A DNA stretch of 64,000 nt from Coriobacteriia bacterium (GCA_018368455.1 JAGZEG010000007.1:109198-173197), one strand, 5' to 3'; numbered from the stretch's first letter, positions 1-9,147 are shown. A program made the numbers and translations. The notes: generated from the sequence alone by a model not told the origin.

Positions 1-623
1 GACACGCGCAGCGCCACCTCGTCGACGGCGTCGGACATGCGCGTCGACGCGTCAGCCGCCAGCAACGTGACGCGGTCCTGGAGCAGGGCGAGCATCCGGT
101 TAAGCCCCTGCATGTGCACGACGCTCAGAACAAAGTCGGCAGCAAACACAGCGAAGAGAGCGGACGCCAGGGTGTAGAGCGCCGGCAAGGACAGCATTTG
201 CGTCGCCCGCTCAACCTGGGGCTGCACGAAATGAGAAACAAGCAACATCATGACACCGAACGTCACGACGCTCGCGAGGCAGACTCTCCCCTGCACGTTA
301 AGCGGCCAGCCCGTGTAGTCCCACCAGCGCGCGTGGAATATGCGCTCCATGACCCACGACGTCACGAACTCCATGACGCCCGCCGAGAGCCCTCCCACGG
401 CAAAAGCGAACACGGGATTCGGTATTCGGCCAACGAGCGCAATGGCCAGAAGGGCACCCGCCCCATAGATCGGGCACACGGGACCGTAGAAGAAGCCTCG
501 GTTGATGAAGCGCCCGTGCTTGATGAGCGAGTAGACGACCTCATATGCCCAGCCCACGAAGGCATACAGGAAGAACCAGACCACATACTGGGCAAGCTGG
601 GTGAGAATGTCGTCTGTCATCAT
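1..623 (-). CDS. CmpB-type putative ABC-transporter membrane protein (partial, cut by left edge)
   Basis: The frame is open from an ATG at 623 to the window edge, giving about 207 residues without a stop. Translating it shows repeated hydrophobic segments and the stretch GFFYGPVCPIYGAGA followed later by LNVQGRVCL. These are hallmarks of the family named putative ABC-transporter type IV (ABC_trans_CmpB), multi-span proteins of unknown substrate. A second ATG directly follows the first, so the start could be 620. No convincing ribosome-binding site precedes it. The gene begins 27 bases after the HD-domain gene ends, so the two are probably co-transcribed. The last visible part leaves the membrane region and looks helical. 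Family assignment is good; function is unknown. Confidence 0.75.
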   Translation of the reverse strand, partial: MMTDDILTQLAQYVVWFFLYAFVGWAYEVVYSLIKHGRFINRGFFYGPVCPIYGAGALLAIALVGRIPNPVFAFAVGGLSAGVMEFVTSWVMERIFHARWWDYTGWPLNVQGRVCLASVVTFGVMMLLVSHFVQPQVERATQMLSLPALYTLASALFAVFAADFVLSVVHMQGLNRMLALLQDRVTLLAADASTRMSDAVDEVALRV

Positions 624-650
624 GGCACGCTGCGTCGGAGAGAAGGCGAG

Positions 651-1304
651 CTACAGCTCGACCGAGGGCGTGCGGCGGGCGCTCGAAGCAGGCGCAATGC
701 GCACGGCCTCTTCGGCGATGTCGAGGCGCAGGCCCGGCAGGTAGAAACCGCACAGCTCGCGCAGGTTCGGGTAGGCCGGGCCGCGGCGTACGGACGTCTC
801 GTACGTGGCGCATGCCTTGTCAGCGTACGTCAGCAGCCAGCCCTCTCGATAGCGCGGAGGAACGGGCGTCAGCGGGAACATGTGGTTGCGGATGGCGTCG
901 GCCTCGAGCAGCGAGAGGTCGGGAAAGGCGGCGCGGGCGTTGCGCATGGCGCGCGTCGCGTGCATGAACGCGTGCATCTCTCGACCGGGGCCGGGCTCGT
1001 GCCAGTTATAGAGGAAGAAGTCGTGGAGCAGGGCCGCGCGCTCGAGCTCGAACAGGTGGTCCGTCCAGCCGAGGCGGCGCGCCGTCCGGCAGCACACGTG
1101 GGCAACGGCGATGCTGTGGAGCAGGATGGTCGTCGTGCCGTGCTGCAGGCAGTCGGCCTCCTCGTCGAAACGGCTGCCCGCTAGGACGTTCCCGACCGTA
1201 TCGAAAAAGGTGCGCTCGCAGTCAGAGTCAGTAACGAACGGAGCGTCGACCTGCGAGAGACGCTCAGGAAGAACTCGGAAGAAGCGCGTGTCATACACAT
1301 TCAT
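651..1304 (-). CDS. HD-domain phosphohydrolase-like protein
   Basis: 217 residues. The core shows a His-Asp pair in ALLHDFFLYNWHE with an upstream His (LLHSIAVAHVCC) and later MHAFMHATRAMRNA, the pattern of HD metal-dependent phosphohydrolases. The family acts on nucleotides or other phosphoesters; the substrate here is unknown. I chose the ATG at 1304 because a GGGGG tract lies about ten bases upstream and the protein then starts MNVYDTRFFRVLPE. A longer frame to 1418 adds 38 residues with no domain support. It lies upstream of the CmpB-type membrane gene on the same strand, a pairing that suggests a two-gene unit. Confidence 0.75.
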   Translation of the reverse strand: MNVYDTRFFRVLPERLSQVDAPFVTDSDCERTFFDTVGNVLAGSRFDEEADCLQHGTTTILLHSIAVAHVCCRTARRLGWTDHLFELERAALLHDFFLYNWHEPGPGREMHAFMHATRAMRNARAAFPDLSLLEADAIRNHMFPLTPVPPRYREGWLLTYADKACATYETSVRRGPAYPNLRELCGFYLPGLRLDIAEEAVRIAPASSARRTPSVEL

Positions 1305-1501
1305 GTTTGCGTGCCCCCACTCTCGAGAGACCGAAACCGTGCATGTGCCAGCCAGAGACGCGGTGCCGAAAAATGGCCGCTCGCCAGCATACGAATCATC
1401 CTGAGATACGTCACCCAAAAACTGGCAAACATTACGCCATTGTACGATTTCCTACGGAATGTCGACAGACATGAAGAGAGTGGGGGTGCGCCGAACACAA
1501 A

Positions 1502-1532
1502 GGACCCCGGCCACAAAAGCGGGCCGGGGTCC
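1502..1532 (-). terminator. Intrinsic terminator after the flavin reductase gene
   Basis: An 11-bp perfect stem (GGACCCCGGCC with GGCCGGGGTCC) has a 9-base loop. It lies 31 bases past the stop of the reductase gene and on the minus strand is followed by a T-rich stretch (TTTGTGTT). Confidence 0.8.
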
Positions 1533-1563
1533 CGATGATGCCGTGCAGTGAAGCTACGCTTGC

Positions 1564-3480
1564 TTACGCCGTGGCAAGAGCAGCGGCGACGCCCTCGAGG
1601 ATGGCCTTCGAGGTGATCGTGGCGCCAGCGACGGTGTCGACGCCCTCCGTCGTGCCGGCCTCGGCGATGGCAGCGGGCAGCTGCTCGATGGCCTTCGTGC
1701 CGATGCCCTGCGTCTCGGAGTTCTCGCCGACGACGACCTCGGTGATCTTGCCACCGGAGACCGTCACGGTCACGGGCACGTCGCCGCCCATGCCCTTGCC
1801 GGCGCCCTCGTAGGTGCCGTCGGCCACAGCAGAGGCGTCAGCGGCGGGAGCGGTCTCCTCATCCTTGGCGCCCTCGACCGTCTTGCCGTTGGCGACCATC
1901 GGCGTGGAGCCCGTGGCCTCGTAGTCGCCGGCGTCGATGGACTCGGCGGCGATCATGCCGTGGACAGCGCAGGCCATCAGGCACGTGCCGGAGCCGTAGT
2001 AGAAGTCGCCCAGCCAGCCAGCGGAGCAGTTGCCGGTCGCGAACAGGTGAGGAATCGCGTTGCCGTCGTAGTCGAGAACGTGGCACTTCTCGTCGATGAC
2101 CATGCCACCGAACGCGCCGGTGTCGCTGAAGATGATCTTCATGGCGTAGTACGGGGCGGTCAGGCCGTCAAAGGCGTCCTCGCGGCCGAAGCGCGGGTCG
2201 GCCTTCTTCTCGCAGCACTCGGCCCACTCGTCGAGCGTCGTCTGCAGGGCCTCCTCGGGCAGGCCGGTGCCAGCGGCGAGCTCGGCGACCGTCTCACCCT
2301 TCACCAGGGTGCCATCCTCATACCAAGCGGCCACGGCTTCCTCGTCCTGCAGCGAGGCGTTGTCGGCGAAGTTGTCGTCGCTGAAGATCATCCAGCAGTC
2401 GCCGTCGAAGCCGCCCTCCTGACGGGAGTTCCAGTACAGGCAGCGTGCCCAGTAGCCGTACGTCGTGTCCTCACGGGCGATGCGGTAGCCGCGCGGGCCA
2501 ACGGCGATGACGTTCATCATGTGCTTGTTCGTGCCGATCCAGAAGTACGCGGGGTTCGTGTCCGTGCCGTGGAACGCGCACTGGGCGCCAATGGCCATGC
2601 CGGCCAGGATGCCCTCGCCCGTGTTGGCGTCGACCATCGTCATGTTCTGGCGCTTCTGGATCCAGTGATGCCAGGGGTTCACGTGCTTGGCCATGACCTC
2701 GTTGCGGTCGATGCCGCCCGTGGCGCAGATGACGCCCTGAGTGGCCTCGTAGGCCTTGCCGTCGAGCGTCTTCACGCCAACGACCGTGCCCTCGGCGTCG
2801 GTGATGAACTCGACGACCTCGGCGTCAAAGACGATCGTGGCGCCGGCGTCCTCAACGGCCTTGGCAGCGTTGTCCATCCAGACCTTGCCGCCGTGGCCAT
2901 ACGTGCCGTCCGGGTCGGCCGGGTCGCACAGATACATAATGCGGTCGGCGATCGTCTCCTGCGGGACGAACGGCACGGGGCGGATGCCAGCCGTGCTGTG
3001 GACGGAGCAGTTGAAGCTCTTCTTGACCCACTCGAGCGCCTCGCCCGACTTGGCGCACATCGTGCGGATGAGCACCTCGTCGCAGTCCTGGTCAGCCATG
3101 GCCAGCCAGTTCTCGGCGAACAGGTCGACGGTGTCGTTCTTCGTGACGGGGTTCGTGCCGTCGTCGAGCGCGAACTCGTCGTCGCACACGGCCTGGAAGG
3201 CGCCCTCGGAGTACTGCAGCGTGCCGCCCGTGAAGCCGGACTTCTCGAGGACGATGACGCTGTGGCCGAGCTCGAGCGCACGATAGGCCGCGTTCAGGCC
3301 AGCGCCGCCGGCGCCGCAGACGATGACGTCAGCGGAGGCGGCGTACTCGACAGGCGCGTCAGCCTTGGCCGAGGACTCGGCGGCATAAACGTTCTTGCCG
3401 GCGAAGCCGCAGGCGGCCAGGACGCTCGCAGCGCCCGCAGCGGTGACAAAGCCCTTGCGCGTCATGGACAGGTCGCTCAT
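1564..3480 (-). CDS. Exported FAD-dependent reductase with C-terminal FMN-binding domain (fumarate/urocanate reductase family)
   Basis: 638 residues. The start at 3480 is set by an AAAGGGG site just upstream; a longer frame to 3780 lacks support. The N-terminus MTRKGFVTAAGAASVLAAC reads as an export signal with an RK (not RR) pair and a lipobox-like LAAC, so a membrane-anchored lipoprotein is possible. A dinucleotide-binding motif follows (DVIVCGAGGAGLNAAYRA, about residues 51-68), leading into a FAD_binding_2 domain. The last 90 residues form an FMN_bind domain ending in DTVAGATITS, whose threonine is the expected site of covalent FMN attachment. Known relatives reduce fumarate, urocanate or other enoates as respiratory acceptors; the substrate is not readable here. 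The adjacent divergent LuxR gene is the likely regulator. Confidence 0.85.
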   Translation of the reverse strand: MSDLSMTRKGFVTAAGAASVLAACGFAGKNVYAAESSAKADAPVEYAASADVIVCGAGGAGLNAAYRALELGHSVIVLEKSGFTGGTLQYSEGAFQAVCDDEFALDDGTNPVTKNDTVDLFAENWLAMADQDCDEVLIRTMCAKSGEALEWVKKSFNCSVHSTAGIRPVPFVPQETIADRIMYLCDPADPDGTYGHGGKVWMDNAAKAVEDAGATIVFDAEVVEFITDAEGTVVGVKTLDGKAYEATQGVICATGGIDRNEVMAKHVNPWHHWIQKRQNMTMVDANTGEGILAGMAIGAQCAFHGTDTNPAYFWIGTNKHMMNVIAVGPRGYRIAREDTTYGYWARCLYWNSRQEGGFDGDCWMIFSDDNFADNASLQDEEAVAAWYEDGTLVKGETVAELAAGTGLPEEALQTTLDEWAECCEKKADPRFGREDAFDGLTAPYYAMKIIFSDTGAFGGMVIDEKCHVLDYDGNAIPHLFATGNCSAGWLGDFYYGSGTCLMACAVHGMIAAESIDAGDYEATGSTPMVANGKTVEGAKDEETAPAADASAVADGTYEGAGKGMGGDVPVTVTVSGGKITEVVVGENSETQGIGTKAIEQLPAAIAEAGTTEGVDTVAGATITSKAILEGVAAALATA

Positions 3481-3975
3481 TCGAAGTACCCCTTTCGGAT
3501 ACGGTGTCGATCCGCGTGCCGGCCTCGTGCTGTGCCAGCCGCGTCTCCCTTGTGTGTGGCGCGAGCCCGACGCGACGCCTCCCCGTACGGGGCCCGCTGG
3601 TGCGAAGTCCCTGCGGCGCGCTTGCGATGCCCGGACGCCCCTCGTCGCTTTGGTAGTGACGTCCGTGTCGCGCGCTGCGCCGCGGGGAAGGCGGCGTGCC
3701 CGGCTCGTGCCGTGCGATTCGAACTCTAGGCGCGGCGACGGGGCCCGCGGAAGGCTACGACGGGGTGTTTGTGGCCTCACCCCTGGGTGAAACGCAATTC
3801 ACCCCATCGCTGACCTGCGGGTTCTAGACTGACGACCATTTTGGTGGGATTGGCTTTTGCCTCGGCGCTCCCCCGCTTTGGGCTACGCAGGCGTAAAATG
3901 AGAGCACGCAAACCGTGACGGTCGCCGAGGAATCGGCACCGCCTGACGAGAGATATGAGGAGCGAGGGAGCATCT
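3481..3975. promoter_or_regulatory. Divergent regulatory region between the reductase and the LuxR gene
   Basis: 495 bases without a gene separate two divergent genes and must hold both promoters. I cannot place -35/-10 boxes with confidence. The notable structure is the cluster of three TCACCC half-sites at 3777-3804. A T-arm-like GAGTTCGAATC on the minus strand near 3720 has no matching stem and is not a tRNA. Confidence 0.5.
3777..3804. promoter_or_regulatory. Candidate operator: three alternating TCACCC/GGGTGA half-sites
   Basis: TCACCC (3777-3782), GGGTGAA (3785-3791) and TTCACCC (3798-3804) form two overlapping inverted repeats, one with a 2-base and one with a 6-base spacer. They lie in the divergent promoter region next to a LuxR-family gene, as expected for an operator. 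Binding is inferred, not shown. Confidence 0.45.
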
Positions 3976-5469
3976 ATGCCCGCCGACCCCATCCAGAAGA
4001 GCCCCTCTGTGGCGCAAGCCCCCGCCATGCTGGAGCGGATGCGCGCGTCGCATGCCATGCGGGTGGCACTCGGCGTCATCGGGCTCGTCGCCATCTCTGT
4101 TCACGTGTGGTTTCTCACGGACACGGCCCTGCCCATGCTGCGCGCGCAGTGGGCCCCGGCCGACTTCCTTCAGTCTATGAGCGCCGCCACCGGGTACGCG
4201 CTCATCGCCCTGCTCGCTCTGCGTGCCCCCGAAGTCGTGCGGCCCGCGGCGCTCAGCGTCGCAAGCGCCGCGTTTATCGTGGTCGGCAAGCTCACGTGGC
4301 TCGCGGGGCTCAAGATGGGCAGCATCGCGCTTGCCACCGTCGGCGTCTGCGTCGCGCACCTATTCTGCGCGTGGCCCGTCGTGCTCGTCGGCATCTCCCT
4401 GTGCGCCCTGGGCAACCGCCGCGACCTCGTCGTCGCCGCCGTGCTCGGTGAGTCCATCGGCGTCGCGCTGCGCTGCGTGCTGCCGCACCCGCCGGCCGAG
4501 GTCGCCATCCCGCTCACGATCGTGCCGCCGCTCGCCGCGCTTGCTGTGGCCTCCGTACTCGGTGCGCCCTACCTACGCCAGGAGATCTCCGGCGAGCGAG
4601 CGACGCAGCGCGCCATGACCGAGCCGGCGTCCTATCTGCCGCCAACGCACCGCATCTTCGTACTCGTAGGCTTGTTCGAGCTCATCCACGGCGTCGCGCT
4701 CGTCGAGAAGAGCGCGAGCCTATCGCTGGCGACGAACATCGGGCAGACGATCATCGTCGTCGTGGGCGCCGCGCTGCTGCTGCGCCACGCCAAGGCGACG
4801 TCGCACGAAGACGTGCTGCTGTACGTCGCGTCGCTCATGATGCTGTGCGGTTTCATGCTGCGCCCGCTCTCCGACGGCGAAGCAATCGCGTCGGCCTCTA
4901 TCTCGCTGGCAGGCGCATCGTTCTCGTGGATGCTGCTGTGGATGGCGCTGCCGTTTGCCGGCATGTGCAACCCCATCGGGTCGCTGTGGGTGTTCGGCAT
5001 CGGCTACGTGTTCCAGGCCGTCGGGCTAGCCGTGGGTTCGGAGATCGGTCACCTCGCGCTGACGGCCAGCACGAGCGCCGTGCATGCGGCCAACATCGTG
5101 AACGCACTTGTCATGGTGGGCTTTGTGGGCTACCTGCTCGTGGGGCTGCGCGGGTTCTCGTTCAGCCGCAGCTTCGCCGAGATCGTGCCCGCTGTCGCGC
5201 CGGAAAAGACCGTCGACGCCTCGAAGCTCGTGGCCCAGGCGTGCGAGGCCGCCGCAAAGACGTTCGACCTCACAGAGCGCGAAGCGGAGGTCATGCGTCT
5301 GCTGGCACTCGGGCGCAGCGGCCCCGAGATCCAGGACGAGCTCTCCATCTCGCGCAACACGGCCAAGACGCACGTGCGCCATGTGTACCGCAAGATGGGC
5401 GTCCACTCCCAGCAGGAGCTCATGGACTGCGTGCGCGCCGGTGGCGGGCGGGGCGGGTGGTCCGCCTAG
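3976..5469 (+). CDS. Membrane-embedded LuxR-family transcriptional regulator
   Basis: 497 residues. The ATG at 3976 follows GAGGAGCGAGGGAG; an upstream in-frame ATG at 3955 lacks this site. About ten to twelve hydrophobic segments fill residues 25-400. The C-terminus (about 430-485) is a LuxR/GerE helix-turn-helix: LTEREAEVMRLLALGRSG then SISRNTAKTHVRHVYRKMG. This architecture is widespread in Eggerthellaceae-type genomes, typically beside exported flavoprotein reductases. It presumably senses a ligand at the membrane and controls the adjacent divergent reductase gene. The ligand is unknown and no kinase or receiver domain is present. Confidence 0.85.
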   Translation: MPADPIQKSPSVAQAPAMLERMRASHAMRVALGVIGLVAISVHVWFLTDTALPMLRAQWAPADFLQSMSAATGYALIALLALRAPEVVRPAALSVASAAFIVVGKLTWLAGLKMGSIALATVGVCVAHLFCAWPVVLVGISLCALGNRRDLVVAAVLGESIGVALRCVLPHPPAEVAIPLTIVPPLAALAVASVLGAPYLRQEISGERATQRAMTEPASYLPPTHRIFVLVGLFELIHGVALVEKSASLSLATNIGQTIIVVVGAALLLRHAKATSHEDVLLYVASLMMLCGFMLRPLSDGEAIASASISLAGASFSWMLLWMALPFAGMCNPIGSLWVFGIGYVFQAVGLAVGSEIGHLALTASTSAVHAANIVNALVMVGFVGYLLVGLRGFSFSRSFAEIVPAVAPEKTVDASKLVAQACEAAAKTFDLTEREAEVMRLLALGRSGPEIQDELSISRNTAKTHVRHVYRKMGVHSQQELMDCVRAGGGRGGWSA

Positions 5470-5884
5470 CGGCGAGACGCGCGAGGGGTTAGCTCGTCTG
5501 CATTACGATGGCCCGATTCCTCTTCCGCGCGTCCATAGCGCCCTGCGGCAGGCTCAGCGTACGCAAAAGCGCCCTCTTGCGACGCCGCTAGCCCAGAGAA
5601 GGACGGAAAGCTCCTCCGTTGGTCAAAACACCCCTGCTTTGCGAGGAGGTTTGGCGTCTTCGGGCCTCAAAAGCCCCCTTAGCCGTCCTGCGTCCCAGGT
5701 TCACCTGCATGTTTTCCGCTGCCGATAGGCTTTTCGGCCTTCGGGGACTCGCAAAGCATGGCAGTTTTGGCCAAGAAGGCATGGCATGGGCATTCTCTGA
5801 CGCCCGGACGGGGTGTTCGGCATCCCGCCCATGCCCCTCGCCCAGAGAATCGCCCGAAATGACGGGGTCCGCCCGAGGTTGCGG
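5470..5884. other. 415-base non-coding region with interleaved inverted repeats
   Basis: No gene is supported here. GGCATGGG (5783-5790) and ATTCTCTG (5792-5799) are each complemented downstream, but in the same order: CCCATGCC (5828-5835) and CAGAGAAT (5843-5850). That order gives a pseudoknot-like or mutually exclusive pairing. A further GCCCAGAGAA copy lies at 5591-5600. The region separates convergent genes and could act as a terminator. Confidence 0.45.
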
Positions 5885-6673
5885 CTACATCTCCGACGTG
5901 ATGGTGCGCAGGCCCTCGGAACCGGGGCCATAGGGAACGGCGCGAACGAGGCGGACGTCGGCATAGGGCGGTCGCGGCGCATTCGCCAGCAAGGCCACGT
6001 CAGCGGCACGCACGGCATCGGGGTCGTAGGCAGGCGTCTGTGCGGGTGGAGTCGCCAGGCCCGCGGGAAGCTCGAAGGCGGCAGCGGCCGCATCGTCGAC
6101 GTCGAGCGTCAGCGTGTAGCCCAGCGCGTTGAGCATCTGCATCTCGAGAAACGTCTGCAACGGCAGGCCTGCCAGCCCCACGATGAGGGCGCGCGACACA
6201 GCGGAGTGCGCCACAAGCGTCACGCTCTCGACGCCATCGCGCACGCAGCTCAGGGCCAGCGCACGAGCGACGATCGCCCCGCGATCGCACAGGTGCCGCA
6301 GGCTTTCGAGGTGCGGCGCCGCAGGCTCAGGCTCGCCGTTTGCCCAGCGCTCAAAGAATGCGCGCATGTCGTCGCCCTCCAGCGACGTGCCCTCCGCCTC
6401 CCCGAAGTCGAGTTCGTGCAGGCTTCCCACGACGCCGTCGAGCTGCTTGCGCCCATCGAAGGCAAGCTCGAACGTCTGACGGCACCGCCGCAGCGGCGAG
6501 GAGTAATAGCGCTGCGTCGAGGCATACGTCTCGTAGACGCCCTGCTCGCGATAGTCACAGACCATCTGGATGCCCTCGGGCGCCAGCTCGACGTCACCCA
6601 TGCCGCTGAACTGCCGACGGGCGTTGCCCATCGAAAACGAGTGGCGCAGAAGCACCATCCTAAGCATGGCCAT
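5885..6673 (-). CDS. Histidine phosphatase (phosphoglycerate-mutase-like)
   Basis: 262 residues. It has the family's phosphohistidine motif near the N-terminus (VLLRHSFSMGN, RH rather than RHG), an arginine segment SSPLRRCRQT, an acid motif HELDFGEAEG and the second histidine in VAHSAVSRAL. All four catalytic elements are present, so it is probably an active phosphatase; the substrate is unknown. The ATG at 6673 has AAGGAAGGGA upstream. It is the last gene of the peptide-ABC operon, starting 6 bases after the metallo-hydrolase stop. A small-molecule phosphatase is more likely than a glycolytic mutase given the context and weak overall match. Confidence 0.75.
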   Translation of the reverse strand: MAMLRMVLLRHSFSMGNARRQFSGMGDVELAPEGIQMVCDYREQGVYETYASTQRYYSSPLRRCRQTFELAFDGRKQLDGVVGSLHELDFGEAEGTSLEGDDMRAFFERWANGEPEPAAPHLESLRHLCDRGAIVARALALSCVRDGVESVTLVAHSAVSRALIVGLAGLPLQTFLEMQMLNALGYTLTLDVDDAAAAAFELPAGLATPPAQTPAYDPDAVRAADVALLANAPRPPYADVRLVRAVPYGPGSEGLRTITSEM

Positions 6674-6679
6674 AGCTGG

Positions 6680-7504
6680 CTATCCCTTCCTTCGAGCAAT
6701 CGGTATCGACAGCATATCCCCCGCCAGAGCCCCCGCCGGCGGCCGGTCGGCGAGCAGCACGTCAGCCACCTCGTCGGGCGCGAGACCCGAGCGCACGTAA
6801 GCCAGCAGATCCGTGACGTCACCGTAGATGGGCAGGTGTGTGAGCACGAGCGTCCCAGGGCGGGCAACCCGCGCGAGCTCAACGACGTCCTCGCAGCTCA
6901 TGTGCCCCATGGCCTGACCATCATAGCCCGCGTACAGACTGCACTCGCATAGCAGCACGTCTGCCCCGGCACAAAACGCCGCCAGATCGGACGTGAGCGC
7001 AGCGTCGGCAGTGTAGACGAGCTTCGCGCCGTCTTCCTCGCACGTGACGCGCGTCGCCAGGCAGGGGGCGGGGTGCTTCGTCTGCAGGAAGTCAAAGGAA
7101 AGCGACCCGATACTCAAACGGGACGTAGGGTCGAGAGCCACGGCGTGCGAGGCGCCCGGCATCTCGAGGCGCGCGAGGTCGAAGGCAGTGTGCGTGTCGA
7201 GCGAGGCAGACATGCCCCCAAAGCCCGGCGCATAGAACGTCAGCGTGTGGTCAGTCTGGCCGAGCTGGCGAGCGACGAGCCGGGCGAACATGAGCACGCC
7301 GGCGTCGCTCACGTGATCGTGGTGGAAGTGGCTCACGATGACGTCGTCGATATCCGTGAGCGCACAGGCGCGCTGCACGGACCCGGCAACGCCCGCACCG
7401 CAGTCGAGCAGCACACTTGTGCCGCCGTGCTGCACGAGATAGCCCGAGCACGCGCCTCCCGGCCGTGGCGAGCCACCCCAGCACCCAGCGACGGTTAGCC
7501 TCAT
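6680..7504 (-). CDS. Metallo-beta-lactamase-fold hydrolase (RNase Z-like subgroup)
   Basis: 274 residues. The zinc-binding signature is clear: VSHFHHDHVSD (HxHxDH) at about residues 57-67, a later aspartate in YTADA and a C-terminal histidine in VLTHLPIYGD. The N-terminus MRLTVAGCWGGSPRPGG with a Cys/Ser-rich loop is typical of RNase-Z-like phosphodiesterases and related small hydrolases. The ATG overlaps the stop of the ABC ATPase gene by four bases, so translation is coupled. Both this enzyme and the following phosphatase probably process something brought in by the transporter, but the substrate cannot be read. Confidence 0.8.
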   Translation of the reverse strand: MRLTVAGCWGGSPRPGGACSGYLVQHGGTSVLLDCGAGVAGSVQRACALTDIDDVIVSHFHHDHVSDAGVLMFARLVARQLGQTDHTLTFYAPGFGGMSASLDTHTAFDLARLEMPGASHAVALDPTSRLSIGSLSFDFLQTKHPAPCLATRVTCEEDGAKLVYTADAALTSDLAAFCAGADVLLCECSLYAGYDGQAMGHMSCEDVVELARVARPGTLVLTHLPIYGDVTDLLAYVRSGLAPDEVADVLLADRPPAGALAGDMLSIPIARRKG

Positions 7505-9147
7505 CGGACGCCGCCCTCCCCCGTAAACGTCGCGGCGATGAGCGCTCGCGTGTAGGGGTCGCGCGGTTCGCGCAGCACCTGCGCGACCGGGCCGCTCTCC
7601 ACGACACGGCCGCCGTGCATGACGAGCACGTCATCGGCCAGCCGGGCGACGGCCCCCATGTCGTGGCTGATGAACAGGTAGGCGCAGCCTAGCTCCGCCT
7701 GGAGCTCCCGCAACAGGTCGAGGATCTGCGCCTGCACTGAGACGTCGAGCGCCGACGTGCACTCGTCGCAGATGACGGCCGACGGCTCCGTGATGAGCGC
7801 CCGAGCGATGGCGACGCGCTGGCACTGGCCGCCCGACAGCTCGCGAGCCCGGGCGCCCATGACGCGAGCGGGGTCGAGCCCCACGCGGCGCAGCATGGCA
7901 CGGGAGCGCTCGTCTATCTCCGAGCGGGAGAGCTCCGGCATGAGCACCTGCTGGGGGTCCGCGAGGGCACGCTCGACCGTAAAGCTCGGGTTGACGGAGG
8001 CCACGGGGTCTTGGAACACGAACTGCACGCCACGGCGATAGGCACGGCGGCCCGCCCGGTCGAGGCTGTGCACGTCCGTGCCACTGAACAGCACGCTGCC
8101 AGCGTCGCCTTCCTGCAGGCCACCGAGCACCTCGCCCAGCGTCGACTTGCCCGAGCCGGACTCGCCCACGACGCCGAGCGTGCGTCCGCGGCGCAGCGTC
8201 AAGCTTACGCCGTCGACGGCCGTGAGGTCGCGCCCGCGCCCCAAGCGAAAGCGCCGCGTCACGTCGCGCGCCTCGAGCACGCAAGCCGCCGCCGGGCCGC
8301 CCTCGTCCTCGGCCTCTCGCGCCGCCAGCGCCTCGCCCAGGCGCGGCATGGCCGCGACGAGCGTGCGCGTGTAGGGGTCGGACGGCGCGTCGAACACCCG
8401 GGCGGCAGGCCCCTCCTCCACGACATGGCCGTCACGCAGCACGACGATCCGGTCGCAGCAAGCCCGCACCATCGCGAGGTCGTGCGACACCATGACGACG
8501 GCGATGCCGCGCTCGCCAGCCACGCGTGCGATGAGGTCGACGACCTGGCGGGCGATGCGCGGGTCGAGCGAGGCCGTCGGCTCGTCGGCAACGAGCAGCC
8601 CGGGGTCGCCCATCAGGGCGCACGCGACGTTGACACGCTGGCGCATCCCTCCCGACAGCTCACCCGGCCGAGCGGCGAGAACGCGCTCGGGGTCGTCGAT
8701 GCCCACGGCCGTCAGCAGCTCGCGAGCCCGTGCCTGGGCGGCGTCGCGCGGCGCGTCGCGATGCCACGTACGATATCCGTCCGTCATCTGGGAGCGGACG
8801 CGCATGAGCGGATGCAGGTACTCCATCGTGTTCTGCGGGATGAAGCCGACGCGCGTGCCCAAGACCTCGCGCAGCTCGCGCGAACGAGCGGCGCGCATGT
8901 CGTGGCCGGCGAGCACGAGCTCGTCCGCCTTGCAGCTCAGCCCCTCCGGCAGCAGGCCCAAGCACGCTCGCAGCGTCAACGTCTTGCCCGCGCCTGACTC
9001 GCCCACGACGCCGAGTCGCTCGCCGGGGCGCACGTCGAACCCGACGCCGTCCACAAGCACCCGACCGCTCGCGTCACGCACGACAAGCCCGCGTGCACGC
9101 AGGAGGGAGGTGCCGCCGCCCGACCGAGAAGAGGCTCCCGCCGTCAT
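7501..9147 (-). CDS. Fused double ATP-binding subunit of a peptide/nickel-type ABC transporter
   Basis: 548 residues holding two complete ABC ATPase domains, equal to DppD and DppF joined in one chain. The first has Walker A GESGAGKT and signature LSGGMRQR; the second has Walker A GESGSGKS and signature LSGGQCQRV. Both have Walker B followed by Glu and an H-loop (MVSHDLAM, FISHDMGA). The fusion matches GsiA/YejF-type transporters. It powers import by the two permeases encoded upstream and overlaps both neighbouring genes by four bases. Substrate class (oligopeptide, nickel or other) is not settled by the ATPase. Confidence 0.9.
   Translation of the reverse strand: MTAGASSRSGGGTSLLRARGLVVRDASGRVLVDGVGFDVRPGERLGVVGESGAGKTLTLRACLGLLPEGLSCKADELVLAGHDMRAARSRELREVLGTRVGFIPQNTMEYLHPLMRVRSQMTDGYRTWHRDAPRDAAQARARELLTAVGIDDPERVLAARPGELSGGMRQRVNVACALMGDPGLLVADEPTASLDPRIARQVVDLIARVAGERGIAVVMVSHDLAMVRACCDRIVVLRDGHVVEEGPAARVFDAPSDPYTRTLVAAMPRLGEALAAREAEDEGGPAAACVLEARDVTRRFRLGRGRDLTAVDGVSLTLRRGRTLGVVGESGSGKSTLGEVLGGLQEGDAGSVLFSGTDVHSLDRAGRRAYRRGVQFVFQDPVASVNPSFTVERALADPQQVLMPELSRSEIDERSRAMLRRVGLDPARVMGARARELSGGQCQRVAIARALITEPSAVICDECTSALDVSVQAQILDLLRELQAELGCAYLFISHDMGAVARLADDVLVMHGGRVVESGPVAQVLREPRDPYTRALIAATFTGEGGVR

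Noticed and set aside
1960..3729. Open frame of 589 codons on the plus strand
   Set aside because: Antisense of the flavin reductase, no motif.
3700..3750. T-arm-like GAGTTCGAATC on the minus strand, a possible tRNA
   Set aside because: The flanking bases do not form the 5-bp T-stem and no acceptor or anticodon stem is present.
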